Position numbers and translations under genes: made by a program. Under the pieces are notes generated by a model that was given only the letters and a program-made list of their open reading frames with translations, did no database searches and had not been told where the DNA came from. This document shows, in pieces, positions 10,803 to 20,250 of a stretch of DNA of 64,000 nt. Every line of letters begins with the position of its first letter. The first letter of the stretch is position 1. This DNA is from Pseudeuparius sepicola. Its lineage: Eukaryota; Arthropoda; Insecta; Coleoptera; Anthribidae. Location of the stretch: NCBI GenBank assembly GCA_963920635.1, contig OY987299.1:132243373-132307372 (forward strand), read 5' to 3'.

Positions 10803-11009
10803 TGGTTGATAAGCAAGTACCTACTTGCCAAATTATGTATTTTCTTTACAATTCGGGCGAAAAGCTTTTTGATTTTTGATTGATTGACAAAAACTTGTCG
10901 CAATTTAGCATTGAATTATCTTATTGAAAATCTAAACTTATTGCTTAAATAAAAGCTTCTTTTTAAAAAGTTTTTTTATATTTTATTTTATTTTGTGCTA
11001 CCTATTTGA
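10803..11009. other. AT-rich spacer
   Basis: Nothing recognised between the MITE and the tandem array. Confidence 0.4.
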
Positions 11010-11450
11010 TTCCCGTGTCAGGAGGGTGGTACAGAAATTTAGTCCGCCATCTTGGGGCTGCTGCCATATTGGATTTAGTATGACGTTACTTACTTTATTA
11101 TTTTGTACTCGTCAAACCCTTTCATTTGATACCCATGTCAAGTAAGTGTGAAGAAATAGGTAGTCCGCCATGTTCAAGTGGCCGCCATATTGAATTTTGT
11201 GTGATGCCACTAACTTTATCGTTTTCTACTGTTCAAGCCCTTTCATTTGATACCCATATTAAGAGGGTTGAAGAGAAAATGTAAGCCGCCATCTTGGAAC
11301 GGCGGCCATATGGAATTTAGTGTGATGTCACTAACTTTATCGTTTTCTACTCTTCAAGCCCTTTCATTTGATACCCATATTAGAGGGGTTGACAAAAAAG
11401 ACGTTAGCCGCCATCTTGGAGCGGCGGTCATTTTGAAAATATTACAATAT
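11010..11450. repeat. 122-bp tandem array with CGCCATCTTGG words (about 3.6 units)
   Basis: The word GCCATCTTGG or a variant recurs at about 11044, 11166, 11288 and 11410, a period of 122 bp. Each unit also has GGCCATATTGAATTT, TTTATCGTTTTCTACT and CCCTTTCATTTGATACCC. Units diverge by roughly 10-20 percent. About 1.5 units in inverted orientation lie at 16425-16605, with the same flank (AGCTCAATCGGATGTCAGGA here), so the array belongs to a dispersed repeat. Confidence 0.85.
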
Positions 11451-12239
11451 CGAGTATTGCATATTGTACTGTCACCATGTCCATAACTAAAGGTACATGC
11501 AAAATTTCAGCTCAATCGGATGTCAGGAAGTGGTTCTAATTCATATTGCAAGATTTGGCCTAAACAAACATTGAAAGTTAAATAAAAGCTTGTAAAAATT
11601 GTAGTTAAAAGTTGTGTTACTTTTTAAGCAGAGCTAGGGAGGTTTTCATAACCCTGTTTATAGACCCACTTGGGTATTGTCCGCATAGGAAACAATTCTT
11701 CGCCACTGTCTACCTGGTTACGTGCAACCCCCATCCGTCGTGTATGTTTATAGTCAGTTGTGGCTCGTCAATAGGGGTTCTGAGACTGAGTTTTTTATTT
11801 CGGAAGTATTTTTTTTGTTTTTGTTTCATGTATTATTTGTCTCGGTTTATTAAAAATATGAAAATAAAAGTGTAATTGTTTTTTTCCCATTTTTGTTTCA
11901 GGTAAACTAAAATTGCGATAAAAATATTATTGAAATGTTGTTCATTGTCTTGATAAAAAAATTTAAGGTGCCCTCCCTGCTTCTGAAGTCACGCGACGCC
12001 ACTGTAGACTATGGTTGGAACATGAATAAAAAAAAACTTTTTATCTTTTACGTTCATTTTTAATAAAGCCTAACAAAACATAGAGCAGGCAAAAACATAA
12101 ATAACAAACAAATATTTAACGACAAAGAGTTAAACTAATCATATCTACTTTTTCATCCTGTAGTAAATATTTTGATATTTAAATTGACATAAACAATACA
12201 GAACAAAATATTACGCATACGTACCTACACAAGCATGCG
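11451..12239. other. Repeat flank and unassigned DNA
   Basis: 11451-11560 continues the dispersed repeat shared with 16190-16250. The rest is unassigned. CGACGCCACTG at 11993-12003 looks like the terminus (CAGTGGCGT) of a hAT element whose other end was not found. Confidence 0.35.
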
Positions 12240-12245
12240 TCTTAC

Positions 12246-12660
12246 CACAAGCTTCTGGCAATAATCTTAATGGGACAGCCGAGGGAACAGCAGTTTTTAC
12301 TAAACATTTTCCGGATGAAGTGAATGACTGATCGTCAAAATGTGCCTTGCAAATTCTTATTATAGGTTTATATGCCTCTTCAGGTAGAATATTCGTAAAT
12401 TTATGTTCTCCGATGAACCCTAAGGCATTCTTCCATTGCTGGCACCTTCAAATTTTCAATATTTTCATATTATATCTATATTATTCTTAAATTAATACCA
12501 AAGTATTCAAATGTCACATAAAAATGTCTTAATCTTTGTAGGTAGATAAATCAAACTCAATCTTACCTTTCAGGGTCTTTAGGAAATGAAACAAGGTAAT
12601 ATAGTCTTTTGAACTGGTTTTACAGCCATCCGCACTGCAGTACAAAGCGTTACTAGGCAT
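12246..12660 (-). pseudogene. THAP zinc-finger coding exons (two), one frameshifted
   Basis: Exon 1 (12660-12567) reads MPSNALYCSADGCKTSSKDY then FHF, the C-X4-C start of a C2CH THAP finger, and ends at a GTAAGA donor. Exon 2 (12445-12246) gives CQQWKNALGFIGE, then ICKAHFDDQSF (the C-X2-H half) and a VPSAVPLRLLP segment like the THAP AVP box, before another GTAAGA donor. The FHFP-type motif in exon 1 is read FHFLKTLK because one base is missing near 12585, and splicing as written leaves exon 2 out of frame. So it is a pseudogene or carries a sequencing error. THAP domains bind DNA and occur in host proteins and P-type transposases; which applies here is not clear. Confidence 0.75.
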
Positions 12661-12689
12661 CACTACATGTCCACAATCATGGTCGGTCG

Positions 12690-13020
12690 GTAATATTTTG
12701 CGCGCACCCGGTAGAATGCGAACGAACCGCTCTCAGCTACACTGTGTACAGCTTATTTTCTTATATTATAAGATATCGATCGGCTCGATGAGGAGGGGAG
12801 CGGGAGAGGGCAAGAGGGAAACGTTTGTTTACACAAGGCCGAGTGCCCGGACTTATTAGTATATCTCTGGACGCTGCCTCGGTTCTCGAGCCCCAGTCCC
12901 AGTCGGTCAAGTGCGAGGCACGCGTCGCCGCGTCCTTAAAAAAATTTCTCTCTGTGCCTCGCGTCTTCTAAGCAAACAAAATGAAAAATAGTGTGCGGGA
13001 CATTTGGTAAGGTAACTTTT
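12690..13020 (+). promoter_or_regulatory. GC-rich block with possible small first exon
   Basis: This is much richer in GC than its surroundings and ends with ATGAAAAATAGTGTGCGGG and a consensus donor TTTG-GTAAGG (13005-13013). It could be the promoter and first coding exon (MKNSVRDIW) of a BED-type transposon or an unknown gene. No continuation exon was found. Confidence 0.25.
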
Positions 13021-13234
13021 TAAGACTTTCATTGAAACTTTTATAGAAATAATGTACCTACGACAAAAATAAGTGGATACGAACTATTTTTTGTAATTGA
13101 CCATAGAATGTGTTCCGCCGCCGTTGGTTTGTGGCAACAGTGAATCGAACCGACAAAACCCACTCGTGGCCGGGTCGGCAGCAGCCACCCGGCAACTCCA
13201 CCACCTGTGCCCAGCGCTATACGGCTATCTGATG
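13021..13234. other. Non-repetitive spacer hosting hAT copy 4
   Basis: GC-moderate DNA that resumes at 13985 after the hAT insertion. No gene recognised. Confidence 0.35.
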
Positions 13235-13976
13235 CACGGGCGTAGCCAGGATTTAGTTTTGGGGGGGTTTAGTTTGAGAAGTAAATAAAACAACAAAAAT
13301 ATACTTACATGAAATTTAATATCTATATATTCTTCCGAAAAACTACGACATATTTATAAAGTTCTTAACTTTAAATGAAATGGATAAATTAATTTCGTTC
13401 CTCTGCGCTAAATCTAAAACCATTAAAGAAGACATCTTCGGCTTTTTCTTTTAAATATATCCACTACTTCATCTGCATGAATTTCTGTTCCATAGTGAAT
13501 GTTCATTAGAGCCAAACCATTAAGTCTGTTTTCACTTGTAGTGTTTCGTAAATAGTTTTTCAGTCTCCTTAGGCTCGAGAAAGACCTTTCTGGGGTAGCA
13601 GTGGATACAGGAATGGTAGCCAAGATTTGTAGTAATGTGTAAATATTAGGATAAAGGTTTTTATCGCACATATCTAGGCATTCCAAACTAGATTTTGGGG
13701 TAGGCAGTCTTCTTATCAGCATGCAAGGTAGCTGAAGCTTTGATAGCCAAATCCAAATTTGTTTCTTTATTAGAAACCCCTTGACCTTGACTACACCACT
13801 TTTTCCAGTAGTCCATACCTTTAAGTTTATCACCCTTCCTTTTACTACATATATTCAAACGTAATAATAATTTAACTCTTCACTCCTCGTATTTTTTCGG
13901 TATAATATTAGGTAATATTTTGCTTATTTCGGGGGGGGTTTGAACCCCCGAAACCCCCCCCTTGGCTACGCCCGTG
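13235..13976 (-). mobile_element. hAT element copy 4, extra internal deletion
   Basis: 742 bp, inverted relative to copy 1, with the same CACGGGCGTAGCCA ends and a perfect 8-bp duplication ATCTGATG at 13227-13234 and 13977-13984. It has lost about 390 bp compared with its sisters, from within the N-terminal frame through the heat-shock-like block (join near 13843). The C-terminal dimerisation frame remains at 13423-13722. Confidence 0.93.
13423..13833 (-). pseudogene. hAT transposase C-terminal frame in copy 4
   Basis: The frame carries CLDMCDKNLYPNIYTLLQIL, then ATPERSFSSLRRL and SENRLNGLALMNIH: the hAT dimerisation region without the DDE core. Its first ~36 codons are the N-terminal region read in a shifted frame. 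Not functional alone. Confidence 0.8.
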
Positions 13977-13984
13977 ATCTGATG

Positions 13985-14286
13985 GTCCGGACAATGGCGG
14001 CAATCGGGTCCGATCTTAAAACGCGCTCGCCGGCCCGTGAAATAATACTTTAATCGGCCCGTAATGCGGGGCGAATTTGGATAAGGCCCGCAGATGAATA
14101 GCGTTATCTGTGTCCATTAGATCACATTAGATATAAATCCGTAAAGTGCTCGTCGCTGAGTAATTTGTTTGGAGGGAAGGTCCCGAAAATGGGCATTTAA
14201 GAAAATGATCGATAGATTCTTCCCGTGCAGCTATTGCCTTCAGCACTGGCTGTTTGTTTGTGCCACGTTAATTTATCGTGGATATA
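13985..14286. other. Non-repetitive spacer between two hAT copies
   Basis: About 300 bp of moderate-GC DNA with no recognised gene or repeat. Confidence 0.35.
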
Positions 14287-14560
14287 GTATTGCTCACGGG
14301 CGTAGCCAAGGGGGGGGTTTCGGGGGTTCAAACCCCCCCCCCCCCCCCGAAATAAGCAAAATATTACCTAATATTATACCGAAAAAATACGAGGAGTGAA
14401 GAGTTAAATTATTATTACGTTTGAATATATGTAGTAATAGTAGCGCCTAGCGCCATCTTTGGACGAGAGGCAGACGCAGTTGCAGCCGAACTATTTTGTA
14501 TTGTAGGGACACTTTGCGTTGTTTCTCGATTATTCGCCACGCCCCTCGGTCGAAATGAGC

Positions 14561-14616
14561 GGAACTTTGTGGAAGTTCGTGGAAGTTTCTGGACGGCTAC
14601 TGGGCTGCTATATAAG
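14561..14616 (+). promoter_or_regulatory. Heat-shock-like promoter inside hAT copy 2
   Basis: The seven phased GAA/TTC pentamers (14561-14595) and TATATAAG (14609-14616) are identical to copy 1 in sequence and spacing. Confidence 0.7.
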
Positions 14617-14804
14617 CGGCGCCGCGGCGCGTGACCGCGCTTACGGCAGTATTGTTCCATGCGAACTCGAAGCGAATAAAAGTGAAAAGTGGTGAACGAA
14701 TAGTGAAGAGAATTAAGTGTACCGTGTAAGTGAGTAATTTTAGTGCCCTGTTATTCGATGACCTTGTTAAGGATAGATACGTGAATCATTATTACTGTCG
14801 AAAA

Positions 14805-15309
14805 ATGGAGGGGAAAAAAAGGAAGGGTGATAAACTTAAAGGTATGGACTACTGGAAAAAGTGGTGTAGTCAAGGTCAAGGGGTTTCTAATAAAGAAACA
14901 AATTTGGATTTAGCTATCAAAGCTTCAGCTACCTTGCATGCTGATAAGAAGACTGCCTACCCCAAAATCTAGTTTGGAATGCCTAGATATGTGCGATAAA
15001 AACCTTTATCCTAATATTTATACATTACTACAAATCTTGGCTACCATTCCTGTATCCACTGCTACCCCAGAAAGGTCTTTCTCGAGCCTAAGGAGACTGA
15101 AAAACTATTTACGAAACACTACAAGTGAAAACAGACTTAATGGTTTGGCTCTAATGAACATTCACTATGGAACAGAAATTCATGCAGATGAAGTAGTGGA
15201 TATATTAAAGCCGAAGATTTCTTCTTTAATGGTTTTAGATTTAGCGCAGAGGAACGAAATTAATTTATCCATTTCATTTAAAGTTAACAACTTTATAAAT
15301 ATGTCGTAG
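14805..15309 (+). pseudogene. Internally deleted hAT transposase in copy 2
   Basis: Frame 1 (14805-14972, MEGKKRKGDKLKGMDYWKKW...) and frame 2 (14938-15309, with ATPERSFSSLRRL) overlap out of frame exactly as in copy 1. Frame 2 runs 24 codons further because bases are missing near 15206. Confidence 0.85.
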
Positions 15310-15429
15310 TTTTTCGGATGAGTATATAGATATTAAATTTCATGTAAGTATATTTTTGTTGTTTTATTTACTTCTCAAACTAAACCCCCCCCCCCAAAAC
15401 TAAATCCTGGCTACGCCCGTGGTATTGCT

Positions 15430-16189
15430 AAAGTCACTTGAAGAACTCCAGTTGGCGTCACAAAAGGAGAGTGGATTATTTTATTGGCGAGGCGCCTGTT
15501 CTGGAGCTACCCTGGTAAAATATAAATGAACTCACTTGGAACACGGCGATATACTGGCCGCGATGTATTTCATAGCATTTGCCACGCTCTGCTACTGGTA
15601 AAAATGTCAGACTTATCAGCAGAAATCACCCGTATAAAATTCAAAAGTTTTTACGAGGTAGACGTCGACCTAGTCAAGGAGGCAGTCGATAAGAAAGCGA
15701 GCGTAGTGATTTGATTGGTCGGCGATTCGGAGATCCACGGGGCAAGTGCCGACGTGGGCCAGTTAGGCCAGTATAACCAGTGCCGTGCACGGAAATAAGG
15801 ATTGCGCTTTGTTTTACGGATTTTGGTTTTGTGTATAGATTTTTTTTGCTTTGGTTTGAATTATTTCAAAGTTTATTTTATTCTTTTTTAGGGCATTTAA
15901 ATAAAATTTTTATAATATTATTAAGGGCCGCGCGCCGCCCATGACTCGGTCTTGTTTTACAAAGCAAACGCCGCCCAAGCATTTTTATGTTGTTCCAAGT
16001 GACTTCATTTATACCATAATATAACCGATTTAAAATTTCAAGCCGTAAACATACATGTGGCAACGCCGCAGGCGAGCGGTTCGAGGGGTCTATACAGTCT
16101 AGCGCTAGCACCAGTAACATCAATGGGCCTTTTTCCCTAGGTTGAAGTTAGGTTAAAAATATGGACCATATTTAGTACTTTCATGTCAT
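15430..16189. other. Unassigned DNA
   Basis: A 62-codon frame at 15526-15714 contains KMSDLSAEITRIKFKSFYE but matches no family I know. A second frame on the minus strand near 15.9-16.1 kb is equally unassigned. The DNA is not visibly repeated in the window. Confidence 0.3.
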
Positions 16190-16620
16190 AGAACCACTTC
16201 TTGACATCCGATTAAGCTGAAGTTTTGCATACACTTCTAGTTCTGGTCAGTAGGTAAGGAGTCACTTGCGGCGCCCCCCTCCACATTCTTCCTAGGCCCC
16301 GCCCACTTCAAGCGTGCGTCAAAACGTCGATCCGTGCGTCAAAGCGTGCGGGGCGGGGCCTAGGAAGAAAGTGGAGGGGGGCGCCCCAAGTGACCCCTTA
16401 CCTACTCTGGTCACAATATAACATGCCATACTCAATATTGTAATACTTTCAAAATGGCCGCCGCTCCAAGATGTCGGATGATGTATTTTTTGTCAACCCT
16501 CTTAATATGGGTATCAAATGAAAGTGCTTGAAAAGTAGAAAACGATAAATTTAGTGACATCACACTAAATTCAATATGGCCGCCGCTCCAAGATGGCGAA
16601 TTAATTTTCTTAAATTAAAA
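16190..16620 (-). repeat. Inverted copy of the 11.1-11.56 kb repeat
   Basis: The order is reversed and complemented: a GACATCCGATTAAGCTGA flank, then about 1.5 units of the 122-bp array (GGCCGCCGCTCCAAGATG at 16455 and 16569). It is interrupted by the MITE at 16249-16406, which the 11-kb copy lacks. Confidence 0.8.
16249..16406. mobile_element. 158-bp hairpin MITE (AGTAGGTAAGG)
   Basis: Nearly perfect inverted arms: AGTAGGTAAGGAGTCACTTG at the left and CAAGTGACCCCTTACCTACT at the right, continuing through GGCGCCCCCCTCCAC and CCTAGGCCCCGCCC. The 6-bp word CTGGTC lies on both sides (16243-16248, 16407-16412). The related locus at 11.48 kb has no insert. Confidence 0.85.
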
Positions 16621-16662
16621 AAATAATAAATTAATTAATAGTAAAAACAATATTTTTAAAAC

Positions 16663-17270
16663 AAGCTTTTTCTTGAAATCGGCAGTAAAGCGTCCCAAAA
16701 TCGTCATTAAATGCACAGAAATCGTACAATAATGGGCTACATTATTGTACGATTTTTTCAATAAGTAGGCCTTGGCGAGATGTAAACATCAAACGTCAGA
16801 CGCGGAGAAATCGCCCGTCAAAAGTGATCAAATATTCAAAACCCGGCCGATAAAGGCCCATTTAACTTTTCGTACACATTGCGAAATTGTTTCCTATAGA
16901 AGCGCAATCCTTCAGTATGTATTTTAGTAAATTTGAATATCAATAGATTTGTTGTGTAAGCTGCACAAAAAGCAGCAGTTTGTTTTTTGTGTACGAAGAT
17001 GCCGTGTCTTGTCTTACTTGACCTAGGTAGAGCGATCGTCAAAGTCAAGCAACGCCGCGCGTAGTCGGTTCATGGACGGGTGATCCCTTATTACTATTTT
17101 CTTGCCTAATAAAACATTTTTTTCTCCGATTTCAAAAAAAAAAATAATATGTACCTTGGCACTGAAGTTCTTTTTATGACTCATGTGGTTTATTTTATTG
17201 TATATTACTAAATTCCACATGAGTCATAAAAAGTTGAACTTCAGTGCCTTGGTACATAAATAACTATTAT
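16663..17270 (+). repeat. Dispersed repeat with 5S-rRNA-like segment, copy 1
   Basis: This ~600-bp unit recurs at 47527-48146 at about 95 percent identity. It begins TTTTTCTTGAAATCGG and has its mirror CCGATTTCA near 17130. It contains a hairpin around AATCGTACAATAATG (16724-16758) and ends in a second hairpin (GCACTGAAGTTC ... GAACTTCAGTGC, 17159-17250). Frames within it are not gene-like. Confidence 0.8.
17029..17088 (+). ncRNA. 5S rRNA-like internal promoter segment, copy 1
   Basis: GCGATCGTCAAAGTCAAGCA followed by ACGCCG, then CATGGACGGGTGATCCC, resembles the A-box to C-box part of animal 5S rRNA (AAGTTAAGCAACGTCG ... TTGGATGGGTGACC, from memory). Only this part is present, so it is 5S-derived, not a 5S gene. 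Confidence 0.5.
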
Positions 17271-17654
17271 TTAAATGCTCTGAAAAGAAGAAAATAAACT
17301 TCGAATAATTCAAACCAAAGCAAACCCATAATTATGTTACATTATACAATAATTATTGTAGATGATATAAAAGCTGGTCGCGAGATTTTCGTGTGTAATT
17401 TTTTTTATAGAAAAATACAATGTCTACTTAGAACTATTTTCGTCAAGATATATAGAGAGTGTCTCACTTAAGAGTGGAACAACCTTATAACTTCTTTAAT
17501 TTTTAACCGACCAGAACGAAATTTTTACCAAAGGTAGATGGCATTGTGGCCTACTTATTTCCAAAGTCAAAGCCACCTGCGATGCCACAATCGAAGCTAA
17601 AAATCCGAAAGTCATATTAGGCATTTTTTCCAAAAAAAATGTACTAAAAATATA
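17271..17654. other. AT-rich spacer with TA-element fragment
   Basis: No gene. It contains an eroded element border (GAGAGTGTCTCACTTAAGAG near 17455). Confidence 0.35.
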
Positions 17655-18504
17655 CAGGGTGTTCAGATTTGATCCGGAACATCCCTGTAAAATTGTGATG
17701 CGCTGCACAATTTTGATGATTTTTTTTGTGTGTGTAGGGAGTGTCCTTACTGACATATATCGCCACGGCCTGCTATGATTTTTATGGATACGATTTTTTG
17801 GAAAATGCTATAAGGAATTTTTTTTGTCGGAAATCTGACAACGTAGCTTTATTCAGCATCCCCTGAAATCCCATTGTAACAAGTTTTATTAATCTATTTC
17901 GCCGACTAACATTTCTACACGGCCTTAAACTTGGAAAAATTGAATTTTTTATTTTCAATTAAAAATCAAGAATACTTTGGAAATATCTGAAAATCGAGCA
18001 ACGTATTCAAAACTGCCCAAAAATGTCGTATTAATAAAGAAAACGGCAAAGAACAACGTTTTATCTCTTTAAAATAATGGCTTAAAAATGTGAAGCCAAG
18101 AAAGATTTTGCGTCATGCACTTTCGGCATATTATTTACTTCGGTTAAACTCTCAATAGAGGTCCCTATGGGGCTCCTTTAGCATTGGGGGCTCCCGGGAT
18201 GCGCAAGTGCATAAGGACAATCCCTATATACAGGGTGTCCAACTTTAATACTGTACAAATCAGTAAAATCTTTATTTTTGGAGATAATCGCCTAAACTTT
18301 TTTTTGTTTGAAAGGCCTTCAAAACCCGCTTCTTTTGACGTTTCTGCCATTTTCAAAATGCAAATACAGGGCCGGCTGCGATTTTTTTATACCCACGATT
18401 TTCACGAACACCATTTAGCGATTTTTTTATTTAAAATCTGACCCCACAGCGTTAATCAGAACATCCCAAAACCCTTTTATACCAAATTTGAATAAAAAAA
18501 TGTA

Positions 18505-19198
18505 CAGGGAGTTCCACTCTGCAGGGTGTCAAATTTGAGAAAATTAGGAATTTTAAAGGCATCTGCCAAGGCAAGTGTGCCATGGAATCCCCTCAAAACA
18601 GGTGAATGGTCAATAGGACCACTCAAGGTGTTGTTGTGCAAAGGTCCAATACAAAATATACAGAGTGTTATTTTCTGGGCCATCTCAAATTTTTGGAACT
18701 TTGTAGGGGTAAAAAATCGTGTATAACAAAACCGCTCCACACACTATAAACGAACTAAATCTAAAAAATACGGAAGCCTGCCAGTCAGTAAGTCCATATC
18801 AGTTAAGGTAGCTGGTGCGCCATAATAGGAAACGCACAGAAAATGTATCATCTTAGACAGTGACTTTGTTGAGAAAGGTCCAATAATTTAAATTATTTTT
18901 ATTTGTTGGTTGGCTTTTTGTAAAGACATAAATTACTTTTGTGTTTATTAATATTTTTTCAATGATTCCAGAGCACTCCTGACCTGTATAAAGTTTAATA
19001 AAATTTCAGAATTTTGAGATGGCTCGGAGAAAAATACCCTGTACATTTTTGTAGTCAATCTTTTCACACTAACATTTTGAGAGGTCCTGTCGACCATTCA
19101 ACTGTTTTGAAGGGACTCCATGGCACATTTGACTCGCCAGATATCTTTAAATTTTCTATTTTGCTCAACTTTGAGACCCTACAGAATGGAACTCCCTG
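18505..19198. mobile_element. Third-level palindromic TA element
   Basis: CAGGGAGTTCCACTCTGCAG ... mirrored by ACAGAATGGAACTCCCTG, TA on both sides. Arms share AATAGGACCACTCAAGGTG-like and GAGAGGTCCTGTCGACC-like blocks. Relatives start at about 31274 and 33905 with different flanks. Confidence 0.75.
18661..19041. mobile_element. Innermost TA element of the nest
   Basis: CAGAGTGTTATTTTCTGGGC with CATCTCAAA is mirrored by TTTTGAGATGGCTCGGAGAA and AAATACCCTG, TA on both sides. Shorter matching arms (about 40 bp clearly mirrored, then weaker). Confidence 0.6.
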
Positions 19199-19550
19199 TA
19201 TATTTTTTGTTCAGAATTGGTGCATGGGGGTTTTGGGGTGTTCTGATTAACGCTATGGGGTCAGATTTTAAATAATAAAATCGCTAAATGGTTTTCGTGA
19301 AAATCGGGTGTATAAAAAAAAACGCAGCCGGCCCTGTATTTGCATTTTGAAAATGGCGGCAACGTCAAAAGAAGCGGTTTTTGAAGGCCTTTCAAGCAAA
19401 AAAAAGTTTAGGCGATTATCTCCAAAAATGAAGATTTTACTGATTTGTACAGTAATAAAGTTGGACACCCTGTATACACAAAAATTCATCAAAATCGTGC
19501 AGCGCATCACAATTTTACAGGGGTGTTTCGGATCAAATCTGAACACCTTG

Positions 19551-20250
19551 TATATTATTATATTCTGGCGAGATTTTCGTGTGTAAATTTCTTTTACAAT
19601 TATTGCATAATGTAACAAAATTATGGGTTTGCTTCGGTTTGATCTATTTCAAAGTTTATTTTCTTCTTTCCTATAATTTATTTCGTTTAAAAAATTGAAC
19701 AAGAATCTAGATAATTGAGTATTCAAACTGATTCTTCCTGAAGTTGGCAGTATACAAGACGATTAATAAATTATCCTTCGAGTTTACTGATAATTTCTTG
19801 GGAAATAGTGGTACATTCATTCCGGATCCTAGTTTTTGATTCCTCGGAATTGTTTGGTCTGGTTTTTTTATGCGACAGTTTTAAAATAGTCACCCAGAAA
19901 GAAGTCAATAGATTTCAGTCCGGAGACCTTGTGTACTGCCGGGCTGATGAAGGGCTCCAGTCTGAGCACTCAATTGACTAGATTGAACGCAGAGAATTAC
20001 CTCTATATTTTCATCTATTCGGTGACTCACAAAATCATGGTCACCAATAATGTAAAACAGCAAGTTATTCGGAATAATTCCTATGAGTTCCCAGCTCCCT
20101 CTGTGGCATTTCCTCCCTACTACACCCTAATACAACATAGAAACCTCCACCAGCACCCCGTTATCGATTTCAAGAGAAAAGCCCTTCGCGTCCTCGTTTC
20201 TAACAACACAGCCAACCCCAAACGGACGGTTTAACGACAAAAGAACAAAT
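19551..20250 (+). promoter_or_regulatory. 5' flank and leader of the Bves-like gene
   Basis: Unique DNA that becomes richer in C from about 20090, consistent with transcribed leader. A stop codon (TAA, 20232-20234) lies in frame upstream of the chosen ATG. An open frame at 19929-20234 is in a different context and is not assigned. No TATA box was identified. Confidence 0.4.

Larger units (their letters stand above)
14295..15421 (+). mobile_element. hAT element copy 2, complete ends
   Basis: 1127 bp with CACGGGCGTAGCCA termini and a perfect 8-bp duplication GTATTGCT at 14287-14294 and 15422-15429. Same internal organisation as copy 1, differing by few substitutions and a small deletion near 15206 that lengthens the C-terminal frame. 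Confidence 0.93.
18231..19472. mobile_element. Second-level palindromic TA element
   Basis: CAGGGTGTCCAACTTTAATA ... TATTACTGTAC-like mirror ... AAAGTTGGACACCCTG, TA on both sides. The arms run through TTTGGAGATAATCGCCTAAA and its complement, and through CAAATACAGGGCCGGCTGCG / CGCAGCCGGCCCTGTATTTG. Confidence 0.8.
17655..19550. mobile_element. Outer palindromic TA element of a four-level nest
   Basis: The left arm CAGGGTGTTCAGATTTGATC continues through AAAATTGTGATGCGCTGCAC. It is mirrored at the right by GTGCAGCGCATCACAATTTT and GATCAAATCTGAACACCTTG, and TA flanks both ends. Other palindromic elements occupy its interior. Confidence 0.8.
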
